Made by a program: the position numbers and the translations under genes
Assembly (NCBI GenBank): GCA_013398275.1
Contig: VZSE01004900.1
Span: 62,001 to 126,000, forward strand
Length of the DNA: 64,000 nucleotides
Direction of reading: 5' to 3'
From: Promerops cafer
Lineage: Eukaryota > Chordata > Aves > Passeriformes > Nectariniidae
Notes under the pieces: model-generated
The model's database searches: none
Seen by the model: the letters and a program-made list of their open reading frames with translations, nothing else
Told to the model about the DNA's origin: nothing
Part shown: positions 1 through 12,729 of the stretch, in pieces
Numbering within the stretch: the stretch's first letter is position 1
How the letters are laid out: the number at the start of each line of letters is the position of its first letter

Positions 1-288
1 GGTTCGGGTTGGAAGGAACTTAGGATCACCCATTTCTACCCCCTGCCATGGGCAGGGACACCTTCCACTGTCCCAGGTTGCTCCAAGCCCTGTCCAACGT
101 GGCCTGGAACACTTCCAGGGATGGGGCAGGCACAACTTCTCTGGACAACCTGTGCCAGGGCTTCTGCACCCTCACAGGGAAGAATTTTTTCCCAATATCC
201 CATCTAAACCCACCCTGTTTCAGCTTAAAGCTATTCCCCCTTTTCCCGTTATTCCAGGCCCTTGTACAAAGTCCTTTTCCTCTTTAGA
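1..288 (-). mobile_element. CR1 LINE 3' fragment, antisense, in a DAGLA intron
   Basis: Reads right to left as the standard avian CR1 3' region: gggcagggacaccttccact, then the heavily shared gatggggcag core and aatatcccatctaaaccc. It continues to the window edge and ends about 190 bases before the DAGLA exon at 476. Confidence 0.85.
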
Positions 289-475
289 TGATGATTAGCC
301 CATGGATAATCACGTCCCTGTTGGATAATACAGAATTTTGGAGCAGTATGTATTTTAACAGCTCCTCCCTCTGTTTTTCCTCTTTTTCTTCCTCTGCAAT
401 CTGCTGTTTTCACATGCCAAAACACTGCCCTGCTCTTCCATCCCATTTTTCCTGCTGTCTGGACCCCTTTTCCAG

Positions 476-2737
476 CTGCTGTGAGCAGGAGGATCCCACC
501 TACTTTGCCATCTGGGGGGACAACAAGGCCTTCAACGAGGTGATCATCTCCCCAGCCATGCTGCATGAACACCTCCCCTACGTGGTCATGGAAGGGCTCA
601 ACAAGGTAAGGCAGGGAATTGTCATCCCAAAAACCACTGGGATGTAGCCTGGGAATGCTCCTGGTTAAATACACCAGGCCGTTTATTTCAGAGAAGAGGA
701 GGAAAGGGGATGCTCCTGATCAGTCTTGTACAGGGTATTGGAGCGGTGAGGTCTGGGGATGGAATTCCCAAAATCCCAGATGTTCCTGTTTCCAAATTTA
801 GTGTCGGAATAACATGGGGTTGGGTGGTCATGGTTCATTCCAGGAGCTGCCATTAAATTGGAGCCAAGGTGACATCCAGTGATGTGTCAGGATTTATCCA
901 TCTAATCCTTTATCTCCTGTGCTTCCAGAGGGCTGTGGGAAGAAAGAGGCCAATCCAGCTGTTTGAAAGCCTGCTGTTCCTCTGCTTTCCTTGGACAGGT
1001 CTTGGAGAACTACAACAAGGGGAAAACAGCTCTGCTTTCTGCAGCCAAAGTGATGGTGAGTCCCACGGAAGTGGATCTCACCCCGGAGCTGATATTCCAG
1101 AGCCAGCCCTTGCCCAGCTGCCCCTCCGTGCAGATTGGAACTGGAGCCATCCCCGTGGACAGAAGGAACAGCAGTACCAAGTAAGGAGAGATTTTACTTG
1201 GAATACTGGCTCCAGGTGTGGATTCTCTTCCTCTTGGAGCACTGTGATCAGTGTTTGTGGGAAAGACAGATCCGTGGGCCTTGGTGGGAATTAAAGCTTC
1301 AGGATGCCTTGAGGAATGTCGGGGGAAAAATCCCTCATGTTGCTTAGGAATTTGAGTGCAGCAAGGTCAGGAAAAGGTATGGAAGAGTCTTCCTTTTTTC
1401 TCCTTATCCAGACAGGTGGAGTTTTCCTAAGGTAAAACTTGGAGCCAAATTCAGTTTGGTTTGGAAGGGGTTTAAGGATCACCCAGTTCCAGCCCCTGAC
1501 ATGGGCAGGGACACCTTGTACTAGCCCAGATTGCTCCAAGCCCCGTCCAGCCTGGAACAGTATCAGGGATAGTCCACAGCCTCTCTGGGCAGGAGAGAAG
1601 GATTCAGTGAGCCAGGAAAAAAGGAAGGGCAAGAACTGGAGTTTGCAGAGGGAGAATCCATTTGTGGTATTTCCAGCTGGGAGGACGGAGCAAGAAGAGA
1701 TTCCCTGGAGTTGTGGATGCCTCTGGTTGGAGGAGCTGTGTGAGGAACCCTTGGATCCTCTAGCTGTTCTGGAATTCTGCAGCCTCATGTTCTCTGGTTC
1801 CCGTTGCAGGAGCAAATCCCATTCAGAAATCAGCCTGGAGGGGTTCTATGAGACAAAGCCGCTTTCCCCCGTGCAGAAGGACCCCGTGGAGCTGCTTCTC
1901 CTGGACACTAAGGAACGTCTCTCCGTGGAGCTCCAGGACCGCCGCGCCCCTCTGGCCACCATGGAGAGCCTCTCGGACAACGAATCCATCTACAGCTTTG
2001 ATTCCCGGCGCTCCTCCGGTTTCCGGAGCATCCGGGGCTCCCCCAGCCTCCATGCGGTCATGGAGAAGGACGAGACGCACTGCTTTTATATAGACCCCGT
2101 TATCCCTGAGGAAAACCCTTCCCTCAGCTCCCGGACAGAGCTGCTGGCTGCCGACAGCCTCTCCAAGCATTCCCAGGAGACGCAGCCCCCGGAAAACGTC
2201 CTCAACAGCGGCGGCACCACCCCCCAGCGCCGCTGCAGCGCCGAGGGCACCGGGAGCGACGGCGAGCGCACGTCCTCGTCCCCTCGGGAAGAGCCGGCGC
2301 TCCACAACGGCCGCCTGGCCGACGTTCCCAGTCCCCAGGTGCTAGAATTCGCCGAGTTCATCGACAGCCTCTTCAACCTGGACAGCAAGAGCAGCTCCTT
2401 CCAGGACATTTACTGCATGATGGTGTCGGACAGCTCCAGCGACTTTGCAGAGATTCCCAAGTCCGTCAGCGACCAGGAGATCCTGCTGAGGGCACAGTAC
2501 GAGCCTAACTTAGTCCCAAAGCCCCCGAGGTTGTTTGCGGGCTCGACGGATCCTTCGTCGGGAATCTCTGTGTCGCCCTCCTTCCCCCTTAGTTCATCCG
2601 GAGAACTCATGGATATCACTCCCACGGGTGTGAGCAGCCAGGAATGCCTGGCCACGGACAAAATCCGGACTTCCACTCCCTCCGGACACGTAACCAGCCC
2701 TGCCAAGCAGGACGACCTCATGATTTCGGCCCTTTAG
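476..2737 (+). CDS. DAGLA: DAGLA, sn1-specific diacylglycerol lipase alpha, last three coding exons (5' part outside window)
   Basis: DAGLA hydrolyses diacylglycerol to 2-arachidonoylglycerol at the plasma membrane. Coding exons are 476-605, 999-1180 and 1810-2737, all with AG/GT borders and matching phases, stop TAG at 2735-2737. They give about 412 residues of the roughly 1040 usual for the family. The first exon reads CCEQEDPTYFAIWGDNKAF and contains the LHEHLPY stretch (about 561-581), where the family's catalytic His is expected; the nucleophile Ser and the membrane helices lie upstream, outside the window. The last exon encodes the long cytoplasmic regulatory tail, with conserved blocks such as MESLSDNESIYSFDSRRSSG and VLEFAEFIDSLFNLDSKSSS. 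PPRLF at 2522-2536 fits the PPxxF Homer-binding motif reported for DAGLA. The second intron carries an antisense CR1 piece. Frame, length and order agree with an intact gene. Recognition is from memory of the human protein and is very secure. Confidence 0.96.
1455..1600 (-). mobile_element. CR1 fragment, antisense, in the last DAGLA intron
   Basis: Diverged copy of the same CR1 3' region, with gggcagggacacctt and a degraded gatggggcag-type core. It lies 210 bases upstream of the last coding exon. Confidence 0.75.
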
Positions 2738-5460
2738 TGCAGGGGAAAGGGGTGGAATGATCCCAGTGGGATAATCCATGGAGGAGGCAGTCATCGGGCA
2801 GTTGGGATCAGAGGAGACAGCTGGAAAAGTCCTTTCTGGGGTGACACAGTGGTGGTGTCTGGAGGATGGATTGTGCTGGAATCCTGTGCTTGGAGCTGGG
2901 AGAAGCTTTGCCCCACGGGGCTTGAGAGGATCTGAGGCACTAAAGTTCCCTACCTCAGCCTGTCTCATTCCAGAGGCAGATTCCTTGCCCTGGGGCACCT
3001 GCTGAGTTTGGGAGTGAGATACCTGGATAGATGGAAGCAGGAGGGGGCCAGGCCAGATGCCTCCTCTCGGGACCGAGCCGGTGGTTTGGGAAATGAGCGG
3101 ATTGAGACTTTGGGCCCTGTTGCACTACATGGATCCGGCCCAAGATCCAATTCGGCACACTTCCATGGGGATTGCTTTTGTAGGACACTCCTGTTTTAAA
3201 GCCATTGGGGCTGTATTCCCCCCAAATCCAGTCTCCCCTTCCTGGCCAGGCACAGCAGGAATGGGGCTGGCACCATGGTTTCTCTCCCCTGAGCACTCCT
3301 GAGAGGGAAGGACACTGTTCCCAAGAGCCCAATCCCTCTGCCTTTGGCAGAAAGTTCTCCTGGATATCACCCCCATCACTCCTGGGTTCCCTGGACCCCT
3401 CTGAGCTGGCGACATTCCCGCGGGACTGCCAGGATTCTCATCTCGGAGCTGCATGGATGTGGATGGATCAACTGCAAAATGCACCTGGCATTATTTTCCA
3501 GGCCCCCGTGGAGTCTGGGAGTCTCTCCTGGATCCCTGGGGGTCCTCACACCCCCCGTATGCAGCACCCGCGGATCAGTGCCAGCCTCTGTCATTAGGAA
3601 TTCAGGGAAAAGATGGACTTTTTCCCAGTGTTGCAATCTCTTGTATGTTTACAGAGCTGCTGAGCTGGTTGGATGGTATTTATTGAGGAAATGGGGAGGC
3701 TTTCCCAAAGGAAAATCCATGGTCATCCTCTCCTTCCTGTGCTGTTCCCTCTGGGGACTGAGGGAAGAGAGGATAGGCAGGCAGAATTCCAAGCCCCCGG
3801 CTTCCCAAGTGGCTTAGATTCGGGGGTAACCCCCTGCTCCCTCTCCCACCCTCTCCCCACCTGCACAATTCCATGTAGGAAAGCTTGAGCAAGTTAGGAA
3901 AACTACCTGAGCCTCCGGGCCCAGAGGAGCCTGCTTCACCTCTCCAGGCAGGTTTTCCAATGATGGGAGCAGGAGGAAAACTACCTATCCTAGGAAATGA
4001 AGCATTCCTGGGACCTGGAAAAGGCCTTGAATTGCCACAGCTCCCTCTCAAAGCTCAGCAGTTACCGATGGCTCTCCCCAGAGCTCCGTCCTCTCTCCCT
4101 GGAAAAGAAATTCCTGGTTTAACTTCCTTAGAATCCTGTGGTTGCTCCCTTTTCCCCTCCTTAGCAGTGCTGTTTCCATTGTGGGAGGACACTGTGCTTT
4201 CCAGGAGCTGAGCCTCTGGCAAATCCTGCGCTTCCTGTTCTCCGTGCGGGCTGCGGAAGCCCCGGGATGGGTCAGAGCTGTGGTTCCTGGAAGCCAGTGG
4301 GACCCGGTGCCATTGAGGAGCACTTTATAACCTGTGAGCATTGATCTAAATAATCCTGGCTGCACGGAATTCCACTGGATTCTGAGTCCAAGTGCTGATA
4401 TCCCACTCCATCCAGCGTGGGATGCTCCAGCCCCTGCTCCTTACCTGTTTCAGAGCCTTCAGAAGCGCTTCAAGCGGCCAGGAAAATGTTATCCCTGTGG
4501 TTTAAGGTTCCAAAGATGACCTTTCACTGAGTGGAATCAGAGGGAGGAAGCCCCTCTGGGTTCAGAGGGATTTAGAGAAGGAAAAATCCTTTTATTTTGA
4601 GCAACCAGAAGTTCTTTTTTGTTTTGTAGGTCATTAAAAAAGGAGCAGGGGGCAGGTGGTTTGGGAGCACAGCACAGAGTAAGGAGGAATTCCTGCACTC
4701 AGGAAACACTACCGAGGTCATTTTTCAGGAATACGCACAAAAACCTGGGAAGGTTTGAGGGGAAAAGGGGAGCTGAGGGGCAGGGAGGCTGGGGCTAGCA
4801 GGCTAGCTCCCCTTCTGGCCCAGGAGTCGGGATAAGGAGCTCAGTCCTGCCCTTACTCCCGGCAGGAATTAACCCTTAGCACTAAGGCAGAGCTTGGGAT
4901 CTGCAAAGCACTTTAAAACACTTGAGGAAAAGGATCATCTCCGTCCCTGGGAGCGACATGGATACCTGGGATTAGATGGAACTACTGGTGGGAGGTGCCT
5001 CCAGGTGAGGAAAAGTGGAATATCTCCCTCCTAAAACTATTCCAGTGGGAACCTGCTGATGTTCCATGGCTCAAATGTTGCACTAGAAAGTCCCTTCCCT
5101 GACGTTCCTCTGCCGTGTCCTGGAAGACTCAATCCTTGGGTGACTGTTTCCTCCTCTGTGCCATTGGAACTGTATCCCATAGGAATGGCCTTCCCTTGCC
5201 CTGACAGGAAGCAGTCTGGAATGCTGCAGTTTTTTTGCTCTGTGATTACTGGACTTTGGAAAAGCCTGGAAATACACAATTCCCAGGAGCTGGGCTTGCC
5301 ACAGGTCAAGGAGTAGCTGCACAAAAGAGCCCCTCAAAGGTTCTCATTGTATCCCATCATGGATAATTCCTGGTTTTTGTTGGCAAACAGATCTGATCCC
5401 AGTCAGATCCCAAATGAAATCCACATTCTTGGAATTATTTCTGCTTTAAATGTCTCCATG

Positions 5461-5512
5461 TCTTGATCCTCATCACTGTGTCTTGATCCTCATCACTGTG
5501 TCTTGATCCCCA
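5461..5512. repeat. 21-bp tandem repeat, about 2.5 copies
   Basis: The unit starting gtcttgatcctcatcactgt occurs twice almost perfectly and then a third time in part, inside the proposed DAGLA 3' UTR. Confidence 0.8.
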
Positions 5513-5610
5513 GCATTCCATGTCTCCATTCCCATCACTCCTTTGCAATCTGGGCATTTGGAAAAGCTGATCTCCCATATTCTCCTGGACAAGCACACCT
5601 GGAATGCTGA

Positions 5611-5616
5611 AATAAA
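5611..5616 (+). terminator. Candidate proximal poly(A) signal of DAGLA
   Basis: AATAAA about 2.9 kb after the DAGLA stop codon, the only canonical signal noticed in the proposed 3' UTR. No strongly GU-rich element follows directly, so use is uncertain. Confidence 0.35.
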
Positions 5617-6974
5617 TGTTAAAGCTGCAGGTGCCTCCTTCATCTGTACTGTACTTCCTGCTTTCTCTTCCTGCTCTGTCTTTGGGAATACGAAGCATCT
5701 CCAATTTTCCGAATCTCTTGGCTTCTGCTTCTTCCTCTTCAGCTTTTGTGCCTTCTGATCTTTGGATATTCCCATGATATTCCAACAGGATGTTCCACCC
5801 TGTGCAGAAGCAGTGCTGGAAGTGCCTGACACCCCAGATCCCAGACCAACAGGTCACCCATTCCATGCCTCATCCTTAAAATCCATTCTGATCCTTCTTC
5901 CTTGGACTGAGTGACCTTTAAAGGTCCTTTCCAACACAAACTATTCCAAGAGTTTCTTGGAAGAGGAATGGAGCTGAGGCTCTTCTGCACCAGTAAATTC
6001 ATTTTATTGTTGCTTTCGTTGCAGCAGTGCCAAAAATTTGGGAAGGATCCTGCAGTGCTGATGATATACCGGCCCTTTTCCAATATTTATCATTATTCCT
6101 TCCCCTTCGGGGCTGCCTTCTCCATTTGGACTATTAATATACTCCTAAAACTTCTCTCTTTTCTTTGCTCCCTGTTCCTCTCACCTATTTCAGGAGCCAC
6201 CTCATCCCTCCCTTCTCTCAGGGTGCTGGTGGCTCATTCATATCCTTGGTAGCACATGGGAAAACTATTCCAAAGCAGTTAAATGAGGTTCTTGGAACTT
6301 TTTTCCAAAGCAAACAGCATTTGTGGGAGGTATTTTGGCCTCTGCAGAGGGCTGGGATGGCAGAGGATGGGGAGTGTGGGTATAGAATTCCAGTGATTCC
6401 CAGTTCTGTTCTTTTAGGATGTTAGATTCCAGGAACAGTTGATGGTCCCAAGCAGGATTAAAGTGGGAAATCTGTTTCCAAGGGCACGTAAGAAGGAGGA
6501 AAAGCTCCAAGCGTGGGGATACAGGATCAGTATCTAACACGTTCTCCATGCACTTTGATGTTTTCCCAGCTTTTGCTGCTGTTTTCCTGCAGGCAGATAA
6601 TATTTCCACGGACTTACCCACACAGCATTCATTTACAAATTGGGACATAGGAATAATCAGGATTACCCCTGGCAATGGGAATTAGGTGGGATTAATTATT
6701 GCTGGAATGGGTGTGTTTGGATTTGTGTTTTGAGGCTATATCCAAGAGCCTCCATTGAATTTCCATGGGCAGCAGAGCCCTTCTGTGTTTGCCTTGGGAA
6801 TTGCTGGGTTTATCCTTATCCATTCTGGGATATTCTTCCTTTGGCAGTAGGACATTCTGGCTTTGCAGGATGGGAGTAGGAGTATTTAATTGCCATGGGT
6901 TTAGGGATAGTGATTGTAACTGCAGCCTTTGAGGAACATCCAAACATTGCCAAGGGAGACATGGATTCCTCATT

Positions 6975-7095
6975 CCCGGAAATATTCCAGGCCAGGTTGG
7001 ATAAGGCTTGGAACAGCCGGGGCTAGGGAAAGATGTCCCTGCCCGTGGCAGCGGGTGGGAGCTTCCAAATGATTCTGGAATTCTGTGATTCCCTG
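6975..7095 (+). mobile_element. CR1 3' fragment, sense, in DAGLA 3' UTR
   Basis: Shows the sense CR1 order: ccaggttggataaggcttgg, then gatgtccctgcccgtggca, ending in the tail form attctggaattctgtgatt. Confidence 0.75.
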
Positions 7096-9009
7096 CTTGG
7101 AGTGTTATGGTGCTGCAGGAAAGGGAAGGTTGGAGTTCCAGCAGCACCTCTGCCTGGATTGCTCTGCTGAGAAATTCCTCTGAAGGAAGCAGTTAGGAAG
7201 CACTGCCTGGAACTGGGCTCGTTGCTTTGTTCCCAGAGCCTGTGCAGAGCTGATTTTTGGGAAGAGCTGCTGGATTTCGGGAAGAGCCTCATTTCTAGTG
7301 CCAAAGCTCCCTCTCATGGCTCCTGTGTGGAAGAAGCAATGCTGCATGGATCCTGCTGGAGGCAAACGCTGCCCATCCTTGGCAGCTGTGGGAAGAAGGA
7401 GAGAGGGAATATTGCAGCTGGAAGCTGGGATTCAGTCTGGGAGACCCTTGCTCTCCAGTCAGATTCACAGGGGAGTTACAGATTGAGAGCGGGATGGGAA
7501 GGGGGCTGGATCATCAGTCACCGATGTCCTTCCCCTTCTTCCAGCTCCAAGGAGCTGCTTAAGGGCTGGAAATTCCAAATAGCCAAGGATTAGGGTAATT
7601 CCTTGCTTTGTCGTAGGGAATCATCATCAGCCTCCAAGTGCTTTTCTGTCTCCATTCCCATTGTTTTTCCATGTTTTTTGAGTTCATACCTGTTGTGCCT
7701 TTGTTCTCCCTGGCTTCAGGTCCCAATTTCTGGGATCAGACATCTCCCACCTTCCTTTCCCACTTCTCTGGGAGTACGGAAATGTGGCCAAGGCCTGGTA
7801 GGAGCTGCCCTTGCTCCCGAGCTCTCCCGTTCTGCCTCAGCCAGGATTTCCCACATCTTCCCACTTCTCCCTGCTGCCTGAGGTTGTATCCAAGTGCCAA
7901 AAGCAAATCTTGACCTGAGGCAGGCAATTTCCTCCAACCCACACCGAGTTTCTCCCTGGTTCTGGAGCAGCTCCCTGGGAATTTTTCCTGCTTTCCTTGT
8001 TGTGTCCAATCCCTCTGACTTCACTGTGTCACGCCATGCTGCGTGTCCTGACTTTCCCACCTTCCCAGCACGCCTGTGGGATGAGGGGAACCTCTCCCTG
8101 TCTTCACTTCTTGATTCCTGAAAACCCTTGCAGCACAGGAACAAGCCTTGACGGTGGTTTTTCTTTGGATTCCACTTCCCTGCTTCCCATCCCGGGCTTT
8201 GTGCAGTTCCGATGGCTCAGAGTCAGAAGTCCCAGGTGGGGGTGGCACAGGCCTGTCCTGCAGGGATATCCAGATTTGGGAAGTTTGCAAAGGGATCCCG
8301 GCAGGAGTCTTTCCTAGGACACTGCCACACCCTTTGGATCCTAACTCCTTTCCCGGGATGTCCCCAGTGCTTGGAGGTGGCAAAGTGGTCTCACCTACAG
8401 CTCCAGCTTCCCACTTTTCCCTCCACAAGTCCAGGGAATACTCTCGAGCTCCTGTCCTGGCGCTAAGTGGAATTCCTAATGGCACAGGGATATCTGGGGA
8501 TGGGTTGTGCCTCCCTGTCTGGAATGTTGTGCCCTGCAAGCCCCTTTCCTTTGACTCTGCCTCTCTGGAAAAGCCCTTCCTGCCTGTCACCTGTGTCCCA
8601 TCTCGTGCTGGGGCAGCTCAGAGCAGGATAACTCTGGATTCATTTCCTGCTGGATCCTAATTGCCTCCTTAGAGCTGAAGCCTTTGGCATTTTTGGGAGA
8701 ACCAGCCCTTCCAGGGAGCTCTGAGGCACTCCCACTGCTTCTGGCAGGGCTTGGAGCACTTGGATATGCAATTGGGGGGGAAAACAGCCCAGCATCCTGC
8801 GTCCCTATGCTCATCCTGGGAATGCTGCCCTCTGAATCCCTGCTCTGAGCTGCCCCAGCATGAAGATTCCAAGGAAACTCAAGCACTTCTCATGTGCCCT
8901 TCATTCTCCATGTGACTTTTTTTGTACCTCTGTACGAAAGATCCGAACTAATCCCGCTGTAAAGAAAGATCTGGATTAATTATAACCTAATTCCAGAAAC
9001 TTGGATGTA

Positions 9010-9047
9010 TATAAATTTTCTGTATATTCTATGGCACTCTGTATAAA
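9010..9047 (+). terminator. Candidate distal poly(A) signals of DAGLA (TATAAA variants)
   Basis: Two TATAAA hexamers lie 27 bases apart at the end of a repeat-free A/T-rich block, followed by a G/T-containing stretch. TATAAA is a known minor poly(A) signal variant. The call rests on position and composition. Confidence 0.35.
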
Positions 9048-9323
9048 ATGGATGTTGGAAGCATGGCTGGAGTAAGTGACTGTTTCCAAGGATTTCCTGG
9101 ACACAGATGGTTGGGAATTGCCTGAGGTTTCTGCCTTAAAGGGCGGTGAGTGAGTTGGAGAGGTGGGAAGGACACCAGGAATTGGGTGTGCGGCTCTTGG
9201 GAAGGATCCAGGGAATCACTGGGGGTTGGTTGTTTCTTCTCCAGCGCTCTCTGCTCTGGATCTCAGCCTTTGGAGGGGGAAAACACTTGGGGGAATGTCC
9301 AGAGGTTGTGGATTTGCCACCCC

Positions 9324-9450
9324 ATGGCCAGGTTGGAGCAGGCTGGAAGTTGTCCTGGAAGTAGTGGAAGCTGTCCCTGCCCACAGCAGGGATGGAACTG
9401 GGTCTTTAAGGTCTCTTCCCACCCAAACCATTCCAGGATTCCATGATCCC
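9324..9450 (+). mobile_element. CR1 3' tail, sense
   Basis: Contains ccaggttggagcaggctgg, a degraded gtccctgcccacagcaggg and the tail cacccaaaccattccaggat. It runs directly into copy A of the 450-bp duplicated segment. Confidence 0.75.
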
Positions 9451-9839
9451 TGTCCCTTGAGATGAGTTCTAGGAATCTCTCCTTCTGTGGAGAAGGAAAT
9501 TAAGGAAGGAACTGGATACTTTGAGTTATTCCAAGTTAAATTCAATTTGTCCTATAAAAAGGATTTAGTGCAAACAGGGAATTTTTCGGGAGTGGGTGGG
9601 AATGACAGGGATAGAAGAGGAGCATGTGTGCTCTCAGTCAAGGATATATCCCAAATATTTAATCTATTGGATACTCCAGCCTGAGCAGTGTGGTGATCTC
9701 CCCTTTGAAGGTGCTGGGATCCTTCTGTGAGCCAGGTGAGTCCAAACTGGGATTTTCCCAGTGTCCCGCAGGACACGGCTCTGGAGTTGTAAAGCAGGAT
9801 CTCACTGCCTGAGAGCTGTTCCTAGCTGAATAATTCCAC
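9393..9839. repeat. Duplicated intergenic segment, copy A
   Basis: Aligns by eye along its whole length, in the same orientation, with 12730-13208, with scattered substitutions and small indels. Shared landmarks include ggagaaggaaattaaggaag, gggattttcccagtgtcc-type words and ctctggagttgtaaagcagg. The left end is a CR1 tail; the remainder is not CR1 that I recognise. It is either an unfamiliar interspersed repeat or a local duplication. Confidence 0.8.
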
Positions 9840-11228
9840 ATAATTCATATTCTGGAAAAGGGAAATCTGCATTCATGTCTTACAGGGTCATGGAATAAGG
9901 GCAGGAGAAGTCCAGGAGCACACTGGCCAGCCAGGAGAAATCCAGGGGAGAAAAGGAATGCCTGGAAGTGTGTAATCCTATTAATGGCTGCATGGAATTG
10001 TTTTTATGGCTGCTCCTGAAGGGACTATCAGGGAATTAAGAGCTCAAAGGTGGCTGAACTACTGAGTTCCTATAAAAATGCCTATAAAAAGTGCTGGAAT
10101 GTTGAAGTGCCTGATTTTTTGGGATGGTTTTGTGTTGGTTTTTTTTTTTCCCTACCCAGAGCTATATCAGCCTCATAAAAGGATATTGGCTCTTCTGGAA
10201 GCCCTTCCTCTCCTGGGGAAGGAAAACATTCAACTCTGGCTGCTATCCTTGGATAAACACGGAATAATCCATGTTTAGGAGAGGCTGCTTTAATTCCGTT
10301 TTTAAGGATGAAAATATATGGATGTGGACACAGCAGGAATGGGGGATGCTGCTATAAAACCTATTAAAAGCCTTCCTTGGGGATGTAGTCATGTTTTCCA
10401 AGGTGATTCTCCAGCTTCTGGGTGTGTTGGTGGCCTTAGGAAAAAAATTCCAGCCTATTGAGAAAAGTTGTTTCCAATCCATTGACAAAAAATCCAGAAC
10501 TACAGAAAAAACCCCAGATTTTCAAACAATTGTTGAAGCGTTCCCCAGCAAGCAAAGAAAATGAGGGAAAATAATGGGAATATTTAACTAAAGCTGGGAT
10601 CTAATTGTTAATTAATTAAATGGAAGCCAGCATGGCACAAATAGTTCCTGAGGGTTTTTCCAAGGATTCCAGGTTGTATTTCCATTGGAAAAGAGGGAAA
10701 GGAAATGGAGATCTGAGGGTGATGGTCCAGATATAATTCCTGGCCTCTTCCAGCAGCATTTGCATTTTCCTGCCTCCTCAGCAATGTCTCCTTGGATTTT
10801 CTGGCAATCTGCACTCGTTCTTCCCGCTACAGAATTTCCTTGGAAAGCACATCCAGCCCTTGTGGCCTTGTTCATCCTGGTAGAGTGGACAGGGGCGTTC
10901 CATGGAGCCTGGATGTCCTTACTGGGAGTGGGTGGGTGGCACTTCCCTGCTCCAGGCCTGGGTTGAGTCCTCGCGCTGCCAGCTCCAGAGGTCTCCCAGG
11001 ACGTTGATGTCTCCCAGGACATGTGTGTTCCTTCCTGAGGACGGTCCTTTATTCCTTTATAAATCAATGGAGGTGTTCTCTCCATCTCGGGAACGGACCT
11101 TTTGGAGTTAATGGATAACCAGGAAGGGATTGATCCGCACAGGTCTCCTGCCAGGAGGAGATAATGGAGGGAGCTCTGCTTCCGCCTCCAGCAGGGTGGG
11201 AGCTTCCCTGGGGCTTGGAAAGGATTTC

Positions 11229-11390
11229 CCAGAGAGGCTGTGGCTGCTTCATCCCTGGAAGTGTCAAGTCCAGGTTGGACAAAGCTTGGAGCAGCCTGGG
11301 ATAGTGGAAGGTGTCCTTGCCCATGGCAGTGGATGGAATGGGATGAGCTTTGAGGTCCCTTCCCACCCAAACCATCTGGGATTTGGGGAA
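11229..11390 (+). mobile_element. CR1 3' fragment, sense
   Basis: agaggctgtggctgcttcat, then ccaggttggacaaagcttgg and ggtgtccttgcccatggcag, ending in cacccaaaccatctgggatt. Confidence 0.8.
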
Positions 11391-12729
11391 TTTGTGCCTG
11401 GATTGGGGTGGCTTGTGATTAGGAGATTCCAAGTATTCCAGCATCTCCAACAGCAACACAGCAGCTTCTTTGGGACCTGGTCCCACCAGGAGAAATAGAT
11501 CTTGTATCCATTGGAAATCCCTGGATCCGTGATCCCTGTGCGGCTGAGCCTCACGTGAGCCAGATCAATGATTCCAGTGCCCTTCCAGAGACTGAGGTGT
11601 CCGTGCTCAGAGCTGGTGGAAAAAGGTTAAAAATAGACTCCAAATCCTTCCAGTTGTGCCTGGGATTCTCAGCTGGAGGTTGGGATGTGGTGAGGGATGG
11701 GGTAAGGGAGGGGGAAATTCCTGAATTATTGCTTTGTTGGAAGCTGGACTTTGAAATTCGGCGCCGGAGGGAGCCCCGGCCGCACCTTCCATGAGTAATA
11801 TCCCAAGTAATATCCCTCCACCCCTTCCTGGCTCGTGCTCCTGGTGAGCCACGTGGGATAGGGAGAGCAGGGTTTGCAGGGAGCATGACCCGGAGGGGAT
11901 TGGGAAGGGGGAGAAATGTGGGAAACGTGGAGGGCAGGAGAAAGGAAGTCCAATGAAGGACTGGGTTTGGATCCACTGGAGCTGCCTCCCTATGGATAAA
12001 AGCAATACCTTTGATTTTTTGGGGATCAGAGCTCTCTGGGATCCTTTGGGGATCACACAAGTCCATCCCTGAAGTGCTGCATTCCCAGCTCACTGCAGGA
12101 AGGGAGCTGGACAATCCTGTACGGATGAGGTTGGCTCCATCCCTTGGTGTGTTTTCCCAATGGGTCTTTTCCCTTTGATTTAAGGTGTGGGAAGGGAAAG
12201 AGCAGCATTCCTTGGGAGTGGGAGCTATGCAGGACTGGGAGGCAGGAGGAGAACTCGGGTGAGAAGGACGTGGATCATCCACACCTCGACTTAGGCACCA
12301 GGGAAGGAGGAAAGATGGGAAGGAGCAAAGATTCCTAGGGATATGTCCAGAGGAGGGCATTCTGGAAGTGGCAGCCACTCTGTGAGGGCAGAATCCTCAA
12401 ACTTGAGTATTTGAATCCTTAATGAGCCGTCCCAAAGGGATTTTCCTGTCTGGTGTGTGGCACTTGGGAGCTGTCTCTCGGGAAGGTTGGTATGTGGGAA
12501 TGTTGACATTGTCCCTAAGGAAAGGAAGGAAGCGTTCTATTTTTGTTGTAAATGAGTTGCTCCCCAGGATTTTACACTTTAGGATGGGAAATCCCAGGCC
12601 AAGTCCAACATGGTCAATCCAGAGGGATCCAAATCCGGGCTCAGGATCCTTTCCTAAATCTTTTGATCCTCCTTGGACCTGGCTATATGGTTGAACGCTG
12701 TCCCAGGCAGGAACTTGTGGAAGTGCTGG

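Larger units (their letters stand above)
2738..9060 (+). other. DAGLA: Probable long 3' UTR of DAGLA
   Basis: No coding exon is recognisable between the DAGLA stop and about 9060. The stretch is ordinary sequence with one sense CR1 fragment (6975-7095) and a 21-bp tandem repeat near 5461-5510. A canonical AATAAA lies at 5611-5616 and could end a shorter transcript. The last 150 bases before 9060 are A/T-rich, repeat-free and unlike their surroundings. They contain two TATAAA variant poly(A) signals (9010-9015 and 9042-9047). I infer that this is the distal transcript end; RNA data would decide it. Confidence 0.5.

Noticed and set aside
10612..11370. 252-codon minus-strand frame
   Set aside because: Its 5' part is antisense to the CR1 at 11229-11390, and the remainder has no familiar domain.
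11551..12378. 275-codon minus-strand frame in the DAGLA-MYRF intergenic region
   Set aside because: Low-complexity Pro/Ser-rich product with no recognisable domain and no splice or start context. Open by chance in GC-rich DNA.
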